Shown one piece after another: positions 10,317 to 21,172 of a stretch of DNA of 64,000 nucleotides. Positions within the stretch are counted from its first letter, which is position 1; every line of letters begins with the position of its first letter. This stretch comes from Prochlorococcus sp. AG-409-P03. Lineage in GTDB: Bacteria; Cyanobacteriota; Cyanobacteriia; PCC-6307; Cyanobiaceae. The position numbers and the translations under genes were made by a program. Location: contig QCKN01000001.1 in assembly GCA_003215295.1 (NCBI GenBank), forward strand, positions 62,001-126,000. Direction: 5' to 3'. The notes below the pieces were generated by a model. The model was given only the letters and a program-made list of their open reading frames with translations, was not told where the DNA came from and ran no database searches.

Positions 10317-10647
10317 AAACCAAGAAAAATGGCCAATCAAAGATCTGTCTGGGGAATTCGTAATTTATTGAGCTCTGAAAACTGGGGAAAAGCCGCAAAA
10401 CTGACCAAATAAAAACTTTAGATTTTTTTTATCATTGTAAATTGGTAAAAAAAAGGGACTTTATCCAGATTTACAAAACAGATTTCCCCATATCTGCAGA
10501 ATTAAAAAACAAGTCTATATAAGCTTTTTGACCTGTTTTCCACCATTTCCTCAACCCCTACTACTACGGTTTTATTTTTTTCTTCAATAATTAAACATAG
10601 AAGACAAGACCAAAGTTCGAGATATTCTCTAGGTCACAGCACTTCGT
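10317..10647. other. Putative replication origin region upstream of dnaN
   Basis: Non-coding, AT-rich interval between thrC and dnaN, where Prochlorococcus chromosome numbering normally starts. Words within one mismatch of DnaA boxes are seen: TTTTCCACC at 10536-10544 (cyanobacterial box TTTTCCACA), TTATCCAGA at 10461-10469 (E. coli box TTATCCACA) and TGGGGAAAA at 10383-10391 (reverse strand). ATTTCCCCA at 10482-10490 is a weaker fit. An A/T block at about 10411-10460 could be the unwinding element. In Synechococcus elongatus the origin also lies next to dnaN. No perfect box was found, so the call rests on position plus degenerate boxes. Confidence 0.5.
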
Positions 10648-10652
10648 AGGAG
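10648..10652 (+). promoter_or_regulatory. Shine-Dalgarno AGGAG of the dnaN leader ORF
   Basis: AGGAG lies 10 bases before an ATG at 10663 that opens a 13-codon leader ORF. No comparable site precedes the dnaN ATG itself at 10704, so ribosomes probably load here. Confidence 0.5.
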
Positions 10653-10662
10653 AGTTTGAAAC

Positions 10663-10704
10663 ATGAGATTCCTCACTCAAGCTTTGATGGTTAAGTTAGT
10701 TTGA
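10663..10704 (+). CDS. Putative 13-residue leader peptide translationally coupled to dnaN
   Basis: Encodes MRFLTQALMVKLV and stops with TGA whose last base is the first base of the dnaN ATG (TGATG). A good Shine-Dalgarno precedes it, while dnaN has none. The end of the leader (MVKLV) echoes the start of DnaN (MKLVC) in both protein and DNA, so it could have come from a local duplication. Likely role by inference: delivers ribosomes to dnaN and sets the level of sliding clamp. It could also be chance; only conservation or ribosome profiling would settle it. Confidence 0.4.
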   Translation: MRFLTQALMVKLV

Positions 10705-11870
10705 TGAAATTGGTTTGTTCCCAGGCTGAACTCAACTCTGCACTTCAGCTGGTTACTCGAGCTGTTGCTACAAGACCTACTCACCCTGTGCTTGCAAATG
10801 TCTTGTTGACAGCAGACGCTGGGACAGGTCGGCTTAGTTTGACTGGTTTTGACTTGAATTTAGGTATACAGACTTCTTTGCAAGCTTCGATTGAGACTAG
10901 TGGAGCAATTACGTTACCTGCAAGATTGTTAGGTGAAATAGTTTCCAGATTATCTATTGAGTCGCCTATAACCTTATCCACTGATGATGATTCAGATCAA
11001 ATAGAGTTGACTAGTAAAAGTGGAAGTTATCAAATGAGAGGCATGGCAGCTGATGATTTTCCAGAATTGCCATTAGTTCAAACAGGAACTTCTGTAAAAT
11101 TAAATGCAGAAGATTTGAGTAAAGCTTTACGGGGAACTCTTTTTGCTAGTAGTTCTGATGAAGCAAAGCAATTATTGACTGGTATTCATCTTTCATTCGA
11201 TGGTACAGCTATGAAAGCAGCTGCTACAGATGGTCATAGACTGGCAGTTTTTAATATTGAAGATGCTTTAAAAATTAATTTAGATGAAAGTGATTTAAAT
11301 GAATATGAGAAATTTGAGGTTACATTACCATCTCGTTCCTTAAGAGAAGTAGAAAGACTCATATCTTCTAGAAAATCAGAAGATTTCATCAGTCTTTTTT
11401 GTGATAAAGGACAAGTTGTGTTTTTAGCTTCTGACCAGGTATTAACTAGTCGCACACTTGAAGGAACATATCCAAACTATAATCAATTAATTCCAGATAG
11501 TTTTTCTAACTCTATTCAAATTGATCGTAGATCTTTTATTTCTTCTCTTGAACGCATAGCAGTTTTAGCTGATCAACATAATAACGTCGTCAAACTTACT
11601 ACAGATAGTTCAAATCAGATAATGTTAATAACTGCAGATGCACAAGATGTCGGTAGTGGATCAGAATCTTTACCAGCAACCTTTACTGGTGAAGCCATAC
11701 AAATTGCATTTAATGTAAAGTATCTGTTAGAAGGATTAAAAGTGATTGATACAGAAAGAATTTTATTATCATATAATGCTCCAACAACTCCTGCAATTTT
11801 TTCTCCTATAAATGAAAACGGCAACTTTACATACCTAGTTATGCCTGTACAGATAAGATCAGAAAATTGA
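10704..11870 (+). CDS. dnaN: DNA polymerase III subunit beta (sliding clamp)
   Basis: Ring-shaped processivity clamp of the replicative polymerase. The product (388 residues from the ATG at 10704) starts MKLVCSQAELNSALQLVTRAV and shows the three-domain clamp pattern: ATRPTHPVLANVLL near the N-terminus, the TDGHRLAVF segment at the centre and the typical end YLVMPVQIRSEN. A TTG three bases upstream is also in frame, but the ATG matches the usual family start. Translation is probably coupled to the short leader ORF. The next gene overlaps its stop by four bases. Confidence 0.97.
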   Translation: MKLVCSQAELNSALQLVTRAVATRPTHPVLANVLLTADAGTGRLSLTGFDLNLGIQTSLQASIETSGAITLPARLLGEIVSRLSIESPITLSTDDDSDQIELTSKSGSYQMRGMAADDFPELPLVQTGTSVKLNAEDLSKALRGTLFASSSDEAKQLLTGIHLSFDGTAMKAAATDGHRLAVFNIEDALKINLDESDLNEYEKFEVTLPSRSLREVERLISSRKSEDFISLFCDKGQVVFLASDQVLTSRTLEGTYPNYNQLIPDSFSNSIQIDRRSFISSLERIAVLADQHNNVVKLTTDSSNQIMLITADAQDVGSGSESLPATFTGEAIQIAFNVKYLLEGLKVIDTERILLSYNAPTTPAIFSPINENGNFTYLVMPVQIRSEN

Positions 11871-12643
11871 GCGTACCTGATAAGCTTTTATTAAGCGATT
11901 TACTTCGTCACCGTGTTCGTTGTGATCAAGGAATTGATCATGGATCTGGTATGACAGCTTGGATGCATCCTCCTGTCCATCGATTACTTGGTTGGTCATC
12001 AAAACCATCAGCTATTAATCTTTCTCGACATATTTGGCGTTTAGATCAATTAAGAGGATTAGGGACTCATGAAGCTTTTGTTAAAGGTATTCCAGCTATT
12101 GCAGAACAAATTGATATAGATAGACTTCCTACTTTGTTAGAAGCAGATATATTAAATCAGAATGGTGAACGTTTTGGTTCTATTGCAGATCTCTTATTTG
12201 AATTTAAAACAGGTAAAATATTATATTATTTAGTTTCAAGAAGTGATCCTAGGATTCCTGGAACTAGTAGATGGCGTTTAAGTATCGATCGTATAGAAGA
12301 TCAACAACCTGGTATGGTTTCTACAAATTTGACCTGTTTAGATGATCTACCGCTTTTAAAATCGAGTTTTAGACAGGATCTTGTTAGAAGGTCACGTACG
12401 TTCAGAGATCAATTACAAGAAATGACAGATCGAGCCTCTGATCGTTTAGAAGGATGGTTAGAAGAACCTCCATGGGATAATCTTTATCAGAGAGATTATC
12501 CTTATGATGATTCCATAGTACCTGATATTCTAGATGATTGGGAAGCTACTGAGACTGAAAATCAAAAAGATATTTTTCACAGAAAAGCAACAAGCAATGG
12601 GGATCTAAATAGAATGGATAATGAAGAAGATCCTTGGGTTTAA
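11867..12643 (+). CDS. PRC-barrel domain protein conserved next to dnaN in Prochlorococcus
   Basis: Product of 258 residues with no catalytic motif that I recognise. The segment around residues 88-150 (LLEADILNQNGERFGSIADL, then FKTGKILYYLVSR) has the pattern of a PRC-barrel, a small beta fold that often binds RNA or protein partners. The C-terminal third is acidic and probably disordered. The TTG start at 11867 overlaps the dnaN stop (TTGA), and the stop is three bases before purL, so it belongs to the dnaN-purL transcript. A role in replication or purine synthesis is not supported beyond position. Confidence 0.8.
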   Translation: MSVPDKLLLSDLLRHRVRCDQGIDHGSGMTAWMHPPVHRLLGWSSKPSAINLSRHIWRLDQLRGLGTHEAFVKGIPAIAEQIDIDRLPTLLEADILNQNGERFGSIADLLFEFKTGKILYYLVSRSDPRIPGTSRWRLSIDRIEDQQPGMVSTNLTCLDDLPLLKSSFRQDLVRRSRTFRDQLQEMTDRASDRLEGWLEEPPWDNLYQRDYPYDDSIVPDILDDWEATETENQKDIFHRKATSNGDLNRMDNEEDPWV

Positions 12644-12646
12644 TCA

Positions 12647-15079
12647 ATGTCCAAATATTCCAAGTCAGAAGAATTCGAATTTCTTTTAAAATCTGAAAAA
12701 TTTTTAGTAGATTATGAAGTAGTAGCTTCTCTACAAGAAGAGGGGTTGACCCAAGAAGATTTTGTTGAAATATGTACTCGTCTTAAACGAGCTCCGAATC
12801 GGACAGAGTTAGGGATGTTTGGTGTGATGTGGTCTGAACATTGCTGTTATAGAAATTCTCGCCCATTATTAGCGAATTTTCCTACTCAAGGTAGTCGTGT
12901 ATTAGTAGGCCCTGGAGAGAATGCTGGTGTTGTTGATTTAGGAGAAGGACAAAGATTGGCTTTTAAGATCGAAAGTCATAATCATCCATCTGCATTAGAA
13001 CCATTTCAAGGCGCAGCAACTGGAGTTGGAGGCATTTTGCGTGATATTTTTACGATGGGAGCTCGTCCAATTGCAGTATTAAATGCTTTACGTTTTGGAC
13101 CTTTAGAAGATAATCATAATATCGCTTTATTAGAAGGTGTAGTAGCAGGAATTGCTCATTATGGTAATTGCGTAGGAGTTCCAACAATAGGAGGGGAAGT
13201 TTCTTTTGATGAAAGCTATTCAGGTAATCCCTTGGTTAATGCAATGGCTTTAGGATTAATGGAAACTAGTGAAATAGTTTGTTCAGGTGCACATGGTGTT
13301 GGAAATTCAGTTATTTATGTTGGGAGTACTACTGGTCGTGATGGAATGGGTGGAGCTAGTTTTGCAAGTTCTGAATTAACTAATAGTTCATTAGACGATA
13401 GACCAGCTGTTCAGGTAGGTGATCCTTTTTTGGAGAAAAGTTTAATAGAGGCTTGTTTAGAAGTTTTCAAAAGTGGTGATGTTATAGCAGCTCAGGACAT
13501 GGGAGCTGCTGGTTTAACATGTAGCTGTTCAGAAATGGCAGCAAAAGGTGGAGTGGGAATAGAAATTGATCTTGATTTGGTTCCAGAAAGAGAAGCATCT
13601 ATGACTCCTTATGAATATCTATTATCTGAATCTCAAGAGAGAATGCTTTTTGTAGTTCATCCTGATTCAGAAGAAGCAGTGATCAAAAAATTTACTAGAT
13701 GGGGATTAAGAGTGAAGGTTGTTGGTAAAGTCTTAAAAGAAAATTTGGTTCGTGTTTTACATAAGAATAAAATTGTTGCAGAGTTACCAGCAAGTGCACT
13801 TGCTGATGATACTCCTGTTAACAAACATAGATTACTTACTAATCCACCAGATTATATAAAAAAACATTGGGCTTGGAATGAAAATCAATTACCCGCTATT
13901 AATATTGATGGAATTTCTGTTTTGTCTACAAACTCTTTATTACAAAAATTATCATGGAACGAGGTTACTTTAAAGTTACTTGATAATCCTACTATTGCAT
14001 CTAAACAATGGATTTATAGTCAATATGATTATCAAGTACAAAATAATACAATAATTCCACCTGGCAGTGCTGATGCTTCTGTGATTAGATTACGTCCTCA
14101 AGAATCTTCTGTTGGATGTAATCTAAATAGAGGGATTGCAGCAGTTGTGGATTGTCCAAATAGATGGACTTATCTTGATCCAGAACGTGGGAGCAAGGCA
14201 GCAGTTGTAGAGGCAGCTCGTAATTTATCTTGTGTAGGATCTCAGCCCTTGGCTGTTACCGACAACTTAAATTTTCCATCTCCTGAGACCGAAGTTGGAT
14301 ATTGGCAATTAGCAATGGCTTGTAGAGGTTTATCCGAGGCTTGCCAAATATTTGAAACGCCAGTTACTGGAGGTAATGTTTCACTATACAATGAAACTAA
14401 GTTATCTAATGGAACTGTAAATCCTATTCAGCCTACTCCTGTTGTAGGAATGGTTGGATTAATTGAGAACTTGGATAATGTATGTGGTCTCGGATGGATG
14501 CATGATACTGATTCAATATGGCTCTTGGGCATACCTTTAGAAACATCAAAAAGTTATGATCAAAGAATTACACTTTCAGCAACAAGTTATTTAGAGTTTA
14601 TTCACGGTCAGGTTACTGGTAGACCACCAGAAATTGATTTACAATTAGAGCTCACTGTACAAAAATTTTTACGTAAAGCTATTGCTAAAGGCTTTATTAA
14701 TAGTGCACATGATCTTAGCGATGGTGGATTAGCTATTGCTTTGGCAGAGTGTTGCATTTCTTCAGATTTTGGTGCTAATTGTGAAATACCAAATAGTAAT
14801 CATCGTCTAGATAGATTATTGTTTGGTGAAGGGGGATCTAGAATATTAATTACAGTTTCAAATGATAAACTTAGCGAATGGGAAAAATTTATAGAAGATA
14901 ACTTGAGACAAGTTAATGACTATTTAATTAATAAAATAGGAAGCGTTCAATCCCAACAAGAGCTTGTTATTAAGCAAAATGGTAAAGTCATAGTTAACTT
15001 GCAAGCTGACAAAATGAAATCAACCTTTAATGATTCTATATACAATAAGATTCATAGTAGGCATTCATCTAGTATATGA
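12647..15079 (+). CDS. purL: Phosphoribosylformylglycinamidine synthase subunit PurL
   Basis: ATP-dependent synthetase subunit for the fourth step of purine synthesis; partners are PurS and PurQ, which are not in this window. The 810-residue product has the small-PurL signature [20 protein letters not shown], the substrate loop [20 protein letters not shown], the [12 protein letters not shown] segment, and a second catalytic-like domain with [11 protein letters not shown] and [15 protein letters not shown]. Length is slightly above the usual 720-780, from an N-terminal extension of about 30 residues; the ATG at 12647 fits the tight spacing to the upstream gene. purF follows after 47 bp, giving a purine pair. 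Confidence 0.96.
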   Translation: MSKYSKSEEFEFLLKSEKFLVDYEVVASLQEEGLTQEDFVEICTRLKRAPNRTELGMFGVMWSEHCCYRNSRPLLANFPTQGSRVLVGPGENAGVVDLGEGQRLAFKIESHNHPSALEPFQGAATGVGGILRDIFTMGARPIAVLNALRFGPLEDNHNIALLEGVVAGIAHYGNCVGVPTIGGEVSFDESYSGNPLVNAMALGLMETSEIVCSGAHGVGNSVIYVGSTTGRDGMGGASFASSELTNSSLDDRPAVQVGDPFLEKSLIEACLEVFKSGDVIAAQDMGAAGLTCSCSEMAAKGGVGIEIDLDLVPEREASMTPYEYLLSESQERMLFVVHPDSEEAVIKKFTRWGLRVKVVGKVLKENLVRVLHKNKIVAELPASALADDTPVNKHRLLTNPPDYIKKHWAWNENQLPAINIDGISVLSTNSLLQKLSWNEVTLKLLDNPTIASKQWIYSQYDYQVQNNTIIPPGSADASVIRLRPQESSVGCNLNRGIAAVVDCPNRWTYLDPERGSKAAVVEAARNLSCVGSQPLAVTDNLNFPSPETEVGYWQLAMACRGLSEACQIFETPVTGGNVSLYNETKLSNGTVNPIQPTPVVGMVGLIENLDNVCGLGWMHDTDSIWLLGIPLETSKSYDQRITLSATSYLEFIHGQVTGRPPEIDLQLELTVQKFLRKAIAKGFINSAHDLSDGGLAIALAECCISSDFGANCEIPNSNHRLDRLLFGEGGSRILITVSNDKLSEWEKFIEDNLRQVNDYLINKIGSVQSQQELVIKQNGKVIVNLQADKMKSTFNDSIYNKIHSRHSSSI

Positions 15080-15126
15080 ATTATTTCTGCATTGATTCCA
15101 CACTTATACATTAGGAGCTTTAATTT

Positions 15127-16584
15127 ATGTGCGGTATTGTAGGATCTGTATCTCAAACTGAAGTAAATCAAAGAATTTACGATAGTTTACTTTTACTTCA
15201 ACATCGCGGTCAAGATTCTACTGGAATAGCAACGATGGATGGAAGTGTTTTCCATATGCACAAATCAAAAGGTCAAGTTCGTGAAGCATATCGAACCAGG
15301 AATATGAGGGCCTTAAAAGGAACTATTGGGATAGGCCATGTTCGATATGCGACTAAAGGAGCAGCTGATAGAGAAGAAGAAGCTCAGCCTTTTTATGTAA
15401 ATGCACCATATGGAATTATTTTTGTACATAATGGAAATCTGATCAACACTAGAGAATTAGAGAGGGAATTATTTACTATTGATAAAAGACATACTAATAC
15501 CTCTAGTGATACTGAAATGTTGCTAAACGTCTTTGCTTCAGAATTAAATCTTGAGTCTAAACACAAGAACTTACAACCAGAAAATATTTTTAGTGCAGTA
15601 ACTAATGTACATCAAAGAGTTAAAGGCTCTTATGCTGTTTTAGCTTTAATTGCTGGTCATGGGCTTTTAGCGTTCAGAGACCCCTATGGAATTAGACCAT
15701 TAGTTATTGGTAAAAGAACACATTCAAGTAATCAATCAGAATGGATGATTGCAAGTGAGTCTTTAGTATTGGAAAATAATGATTTTGAGATATTTAGAGA
15801 TGTTTTGCCAGGTGAAGCAATATTCATCAGTTCTGATGGCCAATTGCTCTCTAAGCAATGTTCAGAAAGATCTATATTATGCCCATGTTCTTTTGAGTAT
15901 GTCTATTTAGCGAGACCAGACTCCGTTATGAATGGAATATCTGTATATGAAGCCAGGTTGAGAATGGGTGATTTATTAGCAGAAACGATCAAAAAACATA
16001 TAAATTCTGGAGATATTGACGTGGTTATGCCTATACCAGATTCCTCTAGACCGGCCGCTATGCAAGTTGCTAGACAACTGTCGATTGAATATCGAGAAGG
16101 GTTTTTTAAAAACCGTTATATAGGAAGAACTTTTATAATGCCTGGTCAATCGCAAAGAAAGAGATCTGTTCGTCAAAAATTAAATGCAATGGGCACAGAA
16201 TTTAAGAATAAAAATGTATTGATAGTTGATGATTCGATTGTTCGAGGTACAACTTCTATGGAAATAGTTGAAATGGCACGAGCAGCAGGTGCTAATAAGG
16301 TAACTTTTACTTCAGCAGCTCCACCGGTAAGATATCCACATGTATATGGAATTAATATGCCAACTAGAAAAGAATTGATAGCCTACGATCGGACTATTCC
16401 TCAAATCGCCAAAGAGTTATCAATAGATGAAATGGTATATCAAGAGGTTGAGGATTTAACCAATGCAATAATAGATAAATCTAATGTTTCTAAACTTGAT
16501 CTATGTTGTTTTACTGGCCAATATATTACTGGTGGGGTTACAGAAGAATATTTAAATTGGCTAGAAACAGAATCTTCTTCTTAG
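15127..16584 (+). CDS. purF: Amidophosphoribosyltransferase
   Basis: First committed enzyme of purine synthesis: transfers the glutamine amide to PRPP. The 485-residue product begins directly MCGIVGSVS, so Cys2 becomes the N-terminal nucleophile after methionine removal and there is no propeptide. [15 protein letters not shown] and [10 protein letters not shown] belong to the glutaminase domain; the PRPP loop is [14 protein letters not shown]. The segment [15 protein letters not shown] has histidine where B. subtilis-type enzymes have an iron-sulfur cysteine, so an Fe-S cluster is unlikely. AGGAGC precedes the ATG. The stop overlaps the 3' end of the convergent topoisomerase gene by four bases. 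Confidence 0.96.
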   Translation: MCGIVGSVSQTEVNQRIYDSLLLLQHRGQDSTGIATMDGSVFHMHKSKGQVREAYRTRNMRALKGTIGIGHVRYATKGAADREEEAQPFYVNAPYGIIFVHNGNLINTRELERELFTIDKRHTNTSSDTEMLLNVFASELNLESKHKNLQPENIFSAVTNVHQRVKGSYAVLALIAGHGLLAFRDPYGIRPLVIGKRTHSSNQSEWMIASESLVLENNDFEIFRDVLPGEAIFISSDGQLLSKQCSERSILCPCSFEYVYLARPDSVMNGISVYEARLRMGDLLAETIKKHINSGDIDVVMPIPDSSRPAAMQVARQLSIEYREGFFKNRYIGRTFIMPGQSQRKRSVRQKLNAMGTEFKNKNVLIVDDSIVRGTTSMEIVEMARAAGANKVTFTSAAPPVRYPHVYGINMPTRKELIAYDRTIPQIAKELSIDEMVYQEVEDLTNAIIDKSNVSKLDLCCFTGQYITGGVTEEYLNWLETESSS

Positions 16585-19064
16585 TATTTAATTATATTGC
16601 TTGTCAAAGTTATTACTTTCTCTATAACTTCATTATCTTTTAACTTAATCAATTCTTTTATTTGATTTTCATTTTCAAGAGTTTCCAATTCTGTTAGATT
16701 AATTCTTCCTGTGCGTTGTTTGTTAGTTAATATACTTATTAAAGAGCTACTATCTGCGATTCCCACAATTTTGTCGAATTCATTTTTTTTCTGTAGGGTT
16801 ATTACAATATCTCCTAGATCTCCGCGCCTACAATTTCTGATTCTATCTATTAGGATATTTTTGATTATTCCATTTTTCGTAACTAAAATCAAATTATTTG
16901 CAGCAGATTTATTGGTCGAAATACAATCAATAATTGATTCTCCTGGTAATGTTTTTATAATTATTGGTCCTTGTGCTAATTTACCCATTAAAGGTAATGT
17001 CTGATCTTCAATTTTTAGTTTCAAAACCCGTCCAAAACTAGTGATGATAATTATACTTTGATTTTCACCGCATATTACTGCAGATTTTAAGTCTACATTA
17101 TTTTTTAATTTGACAATTGTTGTTGCTCTTCCTGACAGATCAAGTAAATTGTTAATTGCTAGTCTTTTAAATCTCCCATCAGTACTTAATAGGCCTAAGC
17201 TGATTTTTTTACTGTTTATTAGTGGTATTATATTAATTATCTTTTCTTTATCTAGTCCAGTTGGTAAAAACCTTTCAATGATACCCGGATTTTGTCCAGC
17301 AAACTCCCATCTCAGTAAAGCTATTCTTCCTCTATTACTGATTGCTAGGATTTTTGGACTTTCTGAGATTGGTAATATTAGCCTGGCTGCAATGTTCTCA
17401 TCACTTATGGCAGAACTTTCATTTAAATGAAGTCTGCCAAGAAGCTTAGGATTTACTATTTTCACTTGATTATCACTTTGTATTAATAATTTTGAATCAG
17501 ATGCTAAAGCCTCGAATGCTTGTTTTCTTTGTAATTCTGCATTAGGTCTTTGACTCGCATTTTTTTCTGCTAAAAGCTCGTCACCACCATCTACTAATTG
17601 AGTTCTTCTGGGATTTCCATATCTTTTTTTTAGAGCTCTAAGCTCTTTGCTCATTTCTTCTAGTAATTTCTCTCTACTATTAAGTAATAGTTCTAATTCT
17701 TTTTTTCTAAGTTCTAGTTCATCAACTTCTTTATGTAAGCTAGTTTGCTCTAATGTTGTTAGCCTTCTCAAAGGCATTGCTAGAACGGAATCTGCTTGGC
17801 TTTCGTTTAGTTCTAAATGAACCATAAGTTTTGCTTGCGCTTCCATCGCATCTTTTGCACTTTCTATCATTTCAATTACTATCTTTACATTCTTTAATGC
17901 TTTTATTAGGCCAAGGATTGTCTCTAACCTATTAGATGTCTTTTTTAAATGATATTTTGTTCTTCTTATTAGTGTAGATTCACGGTACTCTAGAAATGTA
18001 TTTAAGAGCTCTCTTAAAGGTAGTTGTTTAGGTTGACCATTAACTAAGGCTAGTAAAATTGCTCCAAAGTTATTTTGAAGTTGTGTTTTTCTATGTAATT
18101 CTTTGATTAGCTTGTCTGGGTCTGCATCTCTTCTTAATTCCACGATTATTCTCATACCATCTCTGTCGCTTTCATCACGTATATCTGATACACCGCCAAT
18201 TTTTCCGTCATTTACTTGTTCAGCTAACTTTTCTATCCAACCAGCTTTACTCACTTGATAAGGCAATTCGGTAATAACTACTGCAGTTCTTCGATGCTTA
18301 CCCTTGCCTGGTTGGGTCTCTTCAATATGACCAACACCTCGCATTGGAATACTTCCTCGACCTTTCAAGTATGTTTCTCGAACACCACTTCCTAAAAGGA
18401 CTTGTCCTCCTGTTGGAAAATCAGGACCAGGAATTAATTTTAATAATTTATCGTCGCTTAAATCTGGTTTTTTCAAAAGATTGATTAAAGCATCAACAAC
18501 TTCATTCAGATTGTGAGGTGGAATGCTGGTAGCCATTCCGACTGCAATTCCTGAACAACCATTTAGGAGTAAAAATGGCAATTGTGCTGGTAAAACACTT
18601 GGTTCTTGATTAGAACCGTCAAAATTAGGTAAAAAGTCAACTGTTTCAGACCCGATTTCATCGAGCATTGCTTCATGGGCTATTTGTGCAAGCCTTGTTT
18701 CTGTATATCTCATTGCTGCTGGTGGATCGTCATCTACTGAGCCAAAGTTTCCATGTCCATCCAATATTGGATATCTACTGGCAAAGTTTTGGACGAGGCG
18801 AACCAATGCGTCATAAACCGCTTGATCCCCATGAGGATGATATTTACCTAAAACATCTCCTACTACACGAGCACATTTTCTATATGGCCTATCAGGAGTT
18901 AGTCCTAATTCATGCATTGCGAACAGAATTCGCCTTTGCACTGGTTTAAGGCCATCACGAGCATCTGGCAGCGCTCTACCTACGATTACGCTCATCGCGT
19001 ATTCGAGGTAAGAGCGCTGCATTTCTTGATGCAGCGAAATTAGTTCCAGGCGCTCCTCGGCCAT
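16581..19064 (-). CDS. Type IIA topoisomerase subunit A (GyrA/ParC homologue)
   Basis: Breakage-reunion subunit of a gyrase or topoisomerase IV. The 827-residue product has the N-terminal [17 protein letters not shown], the quinolone-region [15 protein letters not shown] and the catalytic tyrosine in AMRYTETRL (about Tyr120). The coiled-coil tower follows, then a C-terminal beta-propeller of low-complexity I/L/N/K repeats. I do not see the GyrA box (consensus QRRGGKG) at the start of the propeller; the nearest arginine-rich piece, CRRGDLGDI, is near the end. The subunit may therefore relax or decatenate rather than introduce supercoils. Which name applies needs comparison with the second gyrA-like gene expected elsewhere in the genome. 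Confidence 0.9.
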   Translation of the reverse strand: MAEERLELISLHQEMQRSYLEYAMSVIVGRALPDARDGLKPVQRRILFAMHELGLTPDRPYRKCARVVGDVLGKYHPHGDQAVYDALVRLVQNFASRYPILDGHGNFGSVDDDPPAAMRYTETRLAQIAHEAMLDEIGSETVDFLPNFDGSNQEPSVLPAQLPFLLLNGCSGIAVGMATSIPPHNLNEVVDALINLLKKPDLSDDKLLKLIPGPDFPTGGQVLLGSGVRETYLKGRGSIPMRGVGHIEETQPGKGKHRRTAVVITELPYQVSKAGWIEKLAEQVNDGKIGGVSDIRDESDRDGMRIIVELRRDADPDKLIKELHRKTQLQNNFGAILLALVNGQPKQLPLRELLNTFLEYRESTLIRRTKYHLKKTSNRLETILGLIKALKNVKIVIEMIESAKDAMEAQAKLMVHLELNESQADSVLAMPLRRLTTLEQTSLHKEVDELELRKKELELLLNSREKLLEEMSKELRALKKRYGNPRRTQLVDGGDELLAEKNASQRPNAELQRKQAFEALASDSKLLIQSDNQVKIVNPKLLGRLHLNESSAISDENIAARLILPISESPKILAISNRGRIALLRWEFAGQNPGIIERFLPTGLDKEKIINIIPLINSKKISLGLLSTDGRFKRLAINNLLDLSGRATTIVKLKNNVDLKSAVICGENQSIIIITSFGRVLKLKIEDQTLPLMGKLAQGPIIIKTLPGESIIDCISTNKSAANNLILVTKNGIIKNILIDRIRNCRRGDLGDIVITLQKKNEFDKIVGIADSSSLISILTNKQRTGRINLTELETLENENQIKELIKLKDNEVIEKVITLTSNIIKY

Positions 19065-19122
19065 CCAGGTTAGGGATTAGAGGGCGTGTAGCGCACAGCC
19101 TACAGATCTATTGCTTGATTGA

Positions 19123-20019
19123 TCATGATCCACTTGTTTCGTCAGAGTTAGTTAAAGCATTTTCTACCGTATTACGCAAACTAGGATGTTTTAAAAGTTC
19201 CTTAGTCGCCTCTAAGAGTTTTTCCCCCCATAGTTGCTCTTTTTGATGCTTTGATGAAATGTAACTCGGGTTTTGAGTCAAGGCTTCTTTTGCAAGTGCT
19301 ATAGCTTCATTTTTGTTTTGCTGTGTTTTGTGAAGAGCAGCTGCTAGTGCAAGCATAGGTTCAGCATTTTTGTTGATAGTTAGCACTCGTCTCCAGAGGG
19401 TGATTGACTGTTTTGTTTTTCCTAGCTCAAAGAGCACAAGTCCTTGATTGTTTAAAGCTTCCCAAAAGCTTGCTTTTAACTGCGTTGCCTTTTCGAAGGC
19501 CTTTAATGCTAGTGGGAGTTTACGTTGCATGATTTGAGTATTTCCTAATTGAAAGTAAGCATTGGCGTTTTTAGGATCTAGGGATAAGCCTTGTTCAAGG
19601 AGAAGCTGTGCTTTTTTAGGTTTTTTTTGTTGAAGTACTAGAGAAGCTTCTGCAAACCACAACCCTGCTTTTTTGGGATTGATTTGTTTGGCTTTATTAA
19701 GTGATTCAATTGCGATTCCAATATCACCGTTTCTTATCTGAGCTTCTGCGAGAACTAACCAAAGCCGATCATCCTTTGGGTTCAGTCTCACAGCTACTTC
19801 TGCGAGTCGTAATGCTTCTTTGGTTTGGCCAAGATGAATTAACTGTGCGGCTGTTTTACCAATACTGATTCCAGTTTCATTAAGTTCTTTTTTACTGGGT
19901 TCATAGATATATGGAATCAAGCCCCAGGCTGAATTGGGAGTTGCCAGAGTGGTTAAACCAAGTGTTGTTGCTATGAAAACCTTCAGAGGCATACCAATCG
20001 CTTTTTGATTGTGCCTCAT
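19123..20019 (-). CDS. Exported tetratricopeptide-repeat protein
   Basis: Product of 298 residues with a signal peptide (hydrophobic residues around 11-25, cleavage likely near NSAWG) and about six TPR units from residue 50 to 250, for example EALRLAEVAVRLNPKDDRLW and AYFQLGNTQIMQRKLPLALK. TPR arrays are protein-binding scaffolds; the export signal suggests the periplasm or thylakoid lumen. No partner can be named. A second start, nine residues in (MPLKVFIATT), would still leave the signal. Its start abuts the stop of queG with no gap, so the two are co-transcribed. Confidence 0.88.
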   Translation of the reverse strand: MRHNQKAIGMPLKVFIATTLGLTTLATPNSAWGLIPYIYEPSKKELNETGISIGKTAAQLIHLGQTKEALRLAEVAVRLNPKDDRLWLVLAEAQIRNGDIGIAIESLNKAKQINPKKAGLWFAEASLVLQQKKPKKAQLLLEQGLSLDPKNANAYFQLGNTQIMQRKLPLALKAFEKATQLKASFWEALNNQGLVLFELGKTKQSITLWRRVLTINKNAEPMLALAAALHKTQQNKNEAIALAKEALTQNPSYISSKHQKEQLWGEKLLEATKELLKHPSLRNTVENALTNSDETSGS

Positions 20020-20988
20020 TTAGTGCTTATGCAGGGTAGGAGTTTGCTGATCTTGTATAGCAGATGCATTGCGGCGCCACATCCAAGGCTTAATTCTTTT
20101 TAGGGCAGAATTTCCTAGTTTTGTGGCCCATTCTTCATCTGTGAGAGAAAGTGCTTGGACTTTTGTTAATTCCAGCAACCAATTGTTGGGTTGCATTTCT
20201 GGATCATCACTGCTGGGGATTGTTTTCAGATTCCAAGGACAGATTTCCTGACAGATGTCGCATCCTGCAATCCAAGAGCCAATTGCAGAGGTTATTTCTT
20301 GTGGTAACTCAGGATTACGATTTTCGATAGTGTGATACGCCAGGCAACGCTTTGAGTTCACGACGAATGGTTCTGTAATTGCTTGTGTAGGACAGGCTTT
20401 TATACACTCTTGACATCGTCCACATAGTGGCTTGGCAGGTGTGTCTGGTATCAGCGGCTCCGTACAAAGTAGATGACCTATTGCCATCCATGAGCCTTGA
20501 TGTTGATTGATTAAGTTGCTGTGTTTTCCAATCCATCCTAGGCCTGCTTCTTCCGCCCAAGCTTTATCCATTAGTGGAGTTGAGTCCACGCAGATTTTCC
20601 AGCGACATCCTGGCCTCTTTTCCTCTAACCAATTTCCAACATGTTTTAAACGCTGTTTAATTACTTTGTGATAGTCCTTTCCCCAGGCATAACGTGCGAC
20701 AGATAGAGTCCCCGGGTTTTTCGGTTTATTTATGTAGTAGTTCAGTCCTACCGCTAAAACACTATTAACTCCTTCAAGAAGTTCTGTTGTCATTTGTCGC
20801 CTTGGTGCTGCCATCCACTTCATTTCTGCTTGGTAGCCAACCTCGAGCCATCTTTGAAGAGCAGCCGTTCTTAATTGGAGACGGTGACTACCGGGTACTC
20901 TTGCAATCCCTACAGGATTAAAACCTTGCTCCTGAGCGACTTTTTTGAGTTCTTGGCTGAGTTTTTGGTTGTTATCGATGGCTCTCAC
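20020..20988 (-). CDS. queG: Epoxyqueuosine reductase
   Basis: Cobalamin and iron-sulfur enzyme that reduces epoxyqueuosine to queuosine in the tRNA wobble position, the last step of queuosine synthesis. The 322-residue product has the two ferredoxin-like cysteine clusters CGRCQECIKACP and CDICQEICPWN, and the conserved RYAWGKDYH and WIGKHSNLI segments of QueG. The start is a GTG at 20988. The dependence on cobalamin links it to cbiD later in the window, since Prochlorococcus makes its own pseudocobalamin. It is the first gene of a two-gene unit with the TPR protein. Confidence 0.94.
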   Translation of the reverse strand: MRAIDNNQKLSQELKKVAQEQGFNPVGIARVPGSHRLQLRTAALQRWLEVGYQAEMKWMAAPRRQMTTELLEGVNSVLAVGLNYYINKPKNPGTLSVARYAWGKDYHKVIKQRLKHVGNWLEEKRPGCRWKICVDSTPLMDKAWAEEAGLGWIGKHSNLINQHQGSWMAIGHLLCTEPLIPDTPAKPLCGRCQECIKACPTQAITEPFVVNSKRCLAYHTIENRNPELPQEITSAIGSWIAGCDICQEICPWNLKTIPSSDDPEMQPNNWLLELTKVQALSLTDEEWATKLGNSALKRIKPWMWRRNASAIQDQQTPTLHKH

Positions 20989-21172
20989 TAGAACGGCTAG
21001 AAAAAGAAAGATTTTTTGAGCTCAACCCTCTATGCCATAGAGAGTTCTATGGTGATTGAGTTTGTTTGTTTGGTTTTTGTTTCTTGCTTTCACAGTTTTG
21101 CTATGAAACTTCTCTTGGAAATAAAATTCGTTAACTTAGTAAATAAACTAGCTAAAAGGTAGACGAAGTCCA

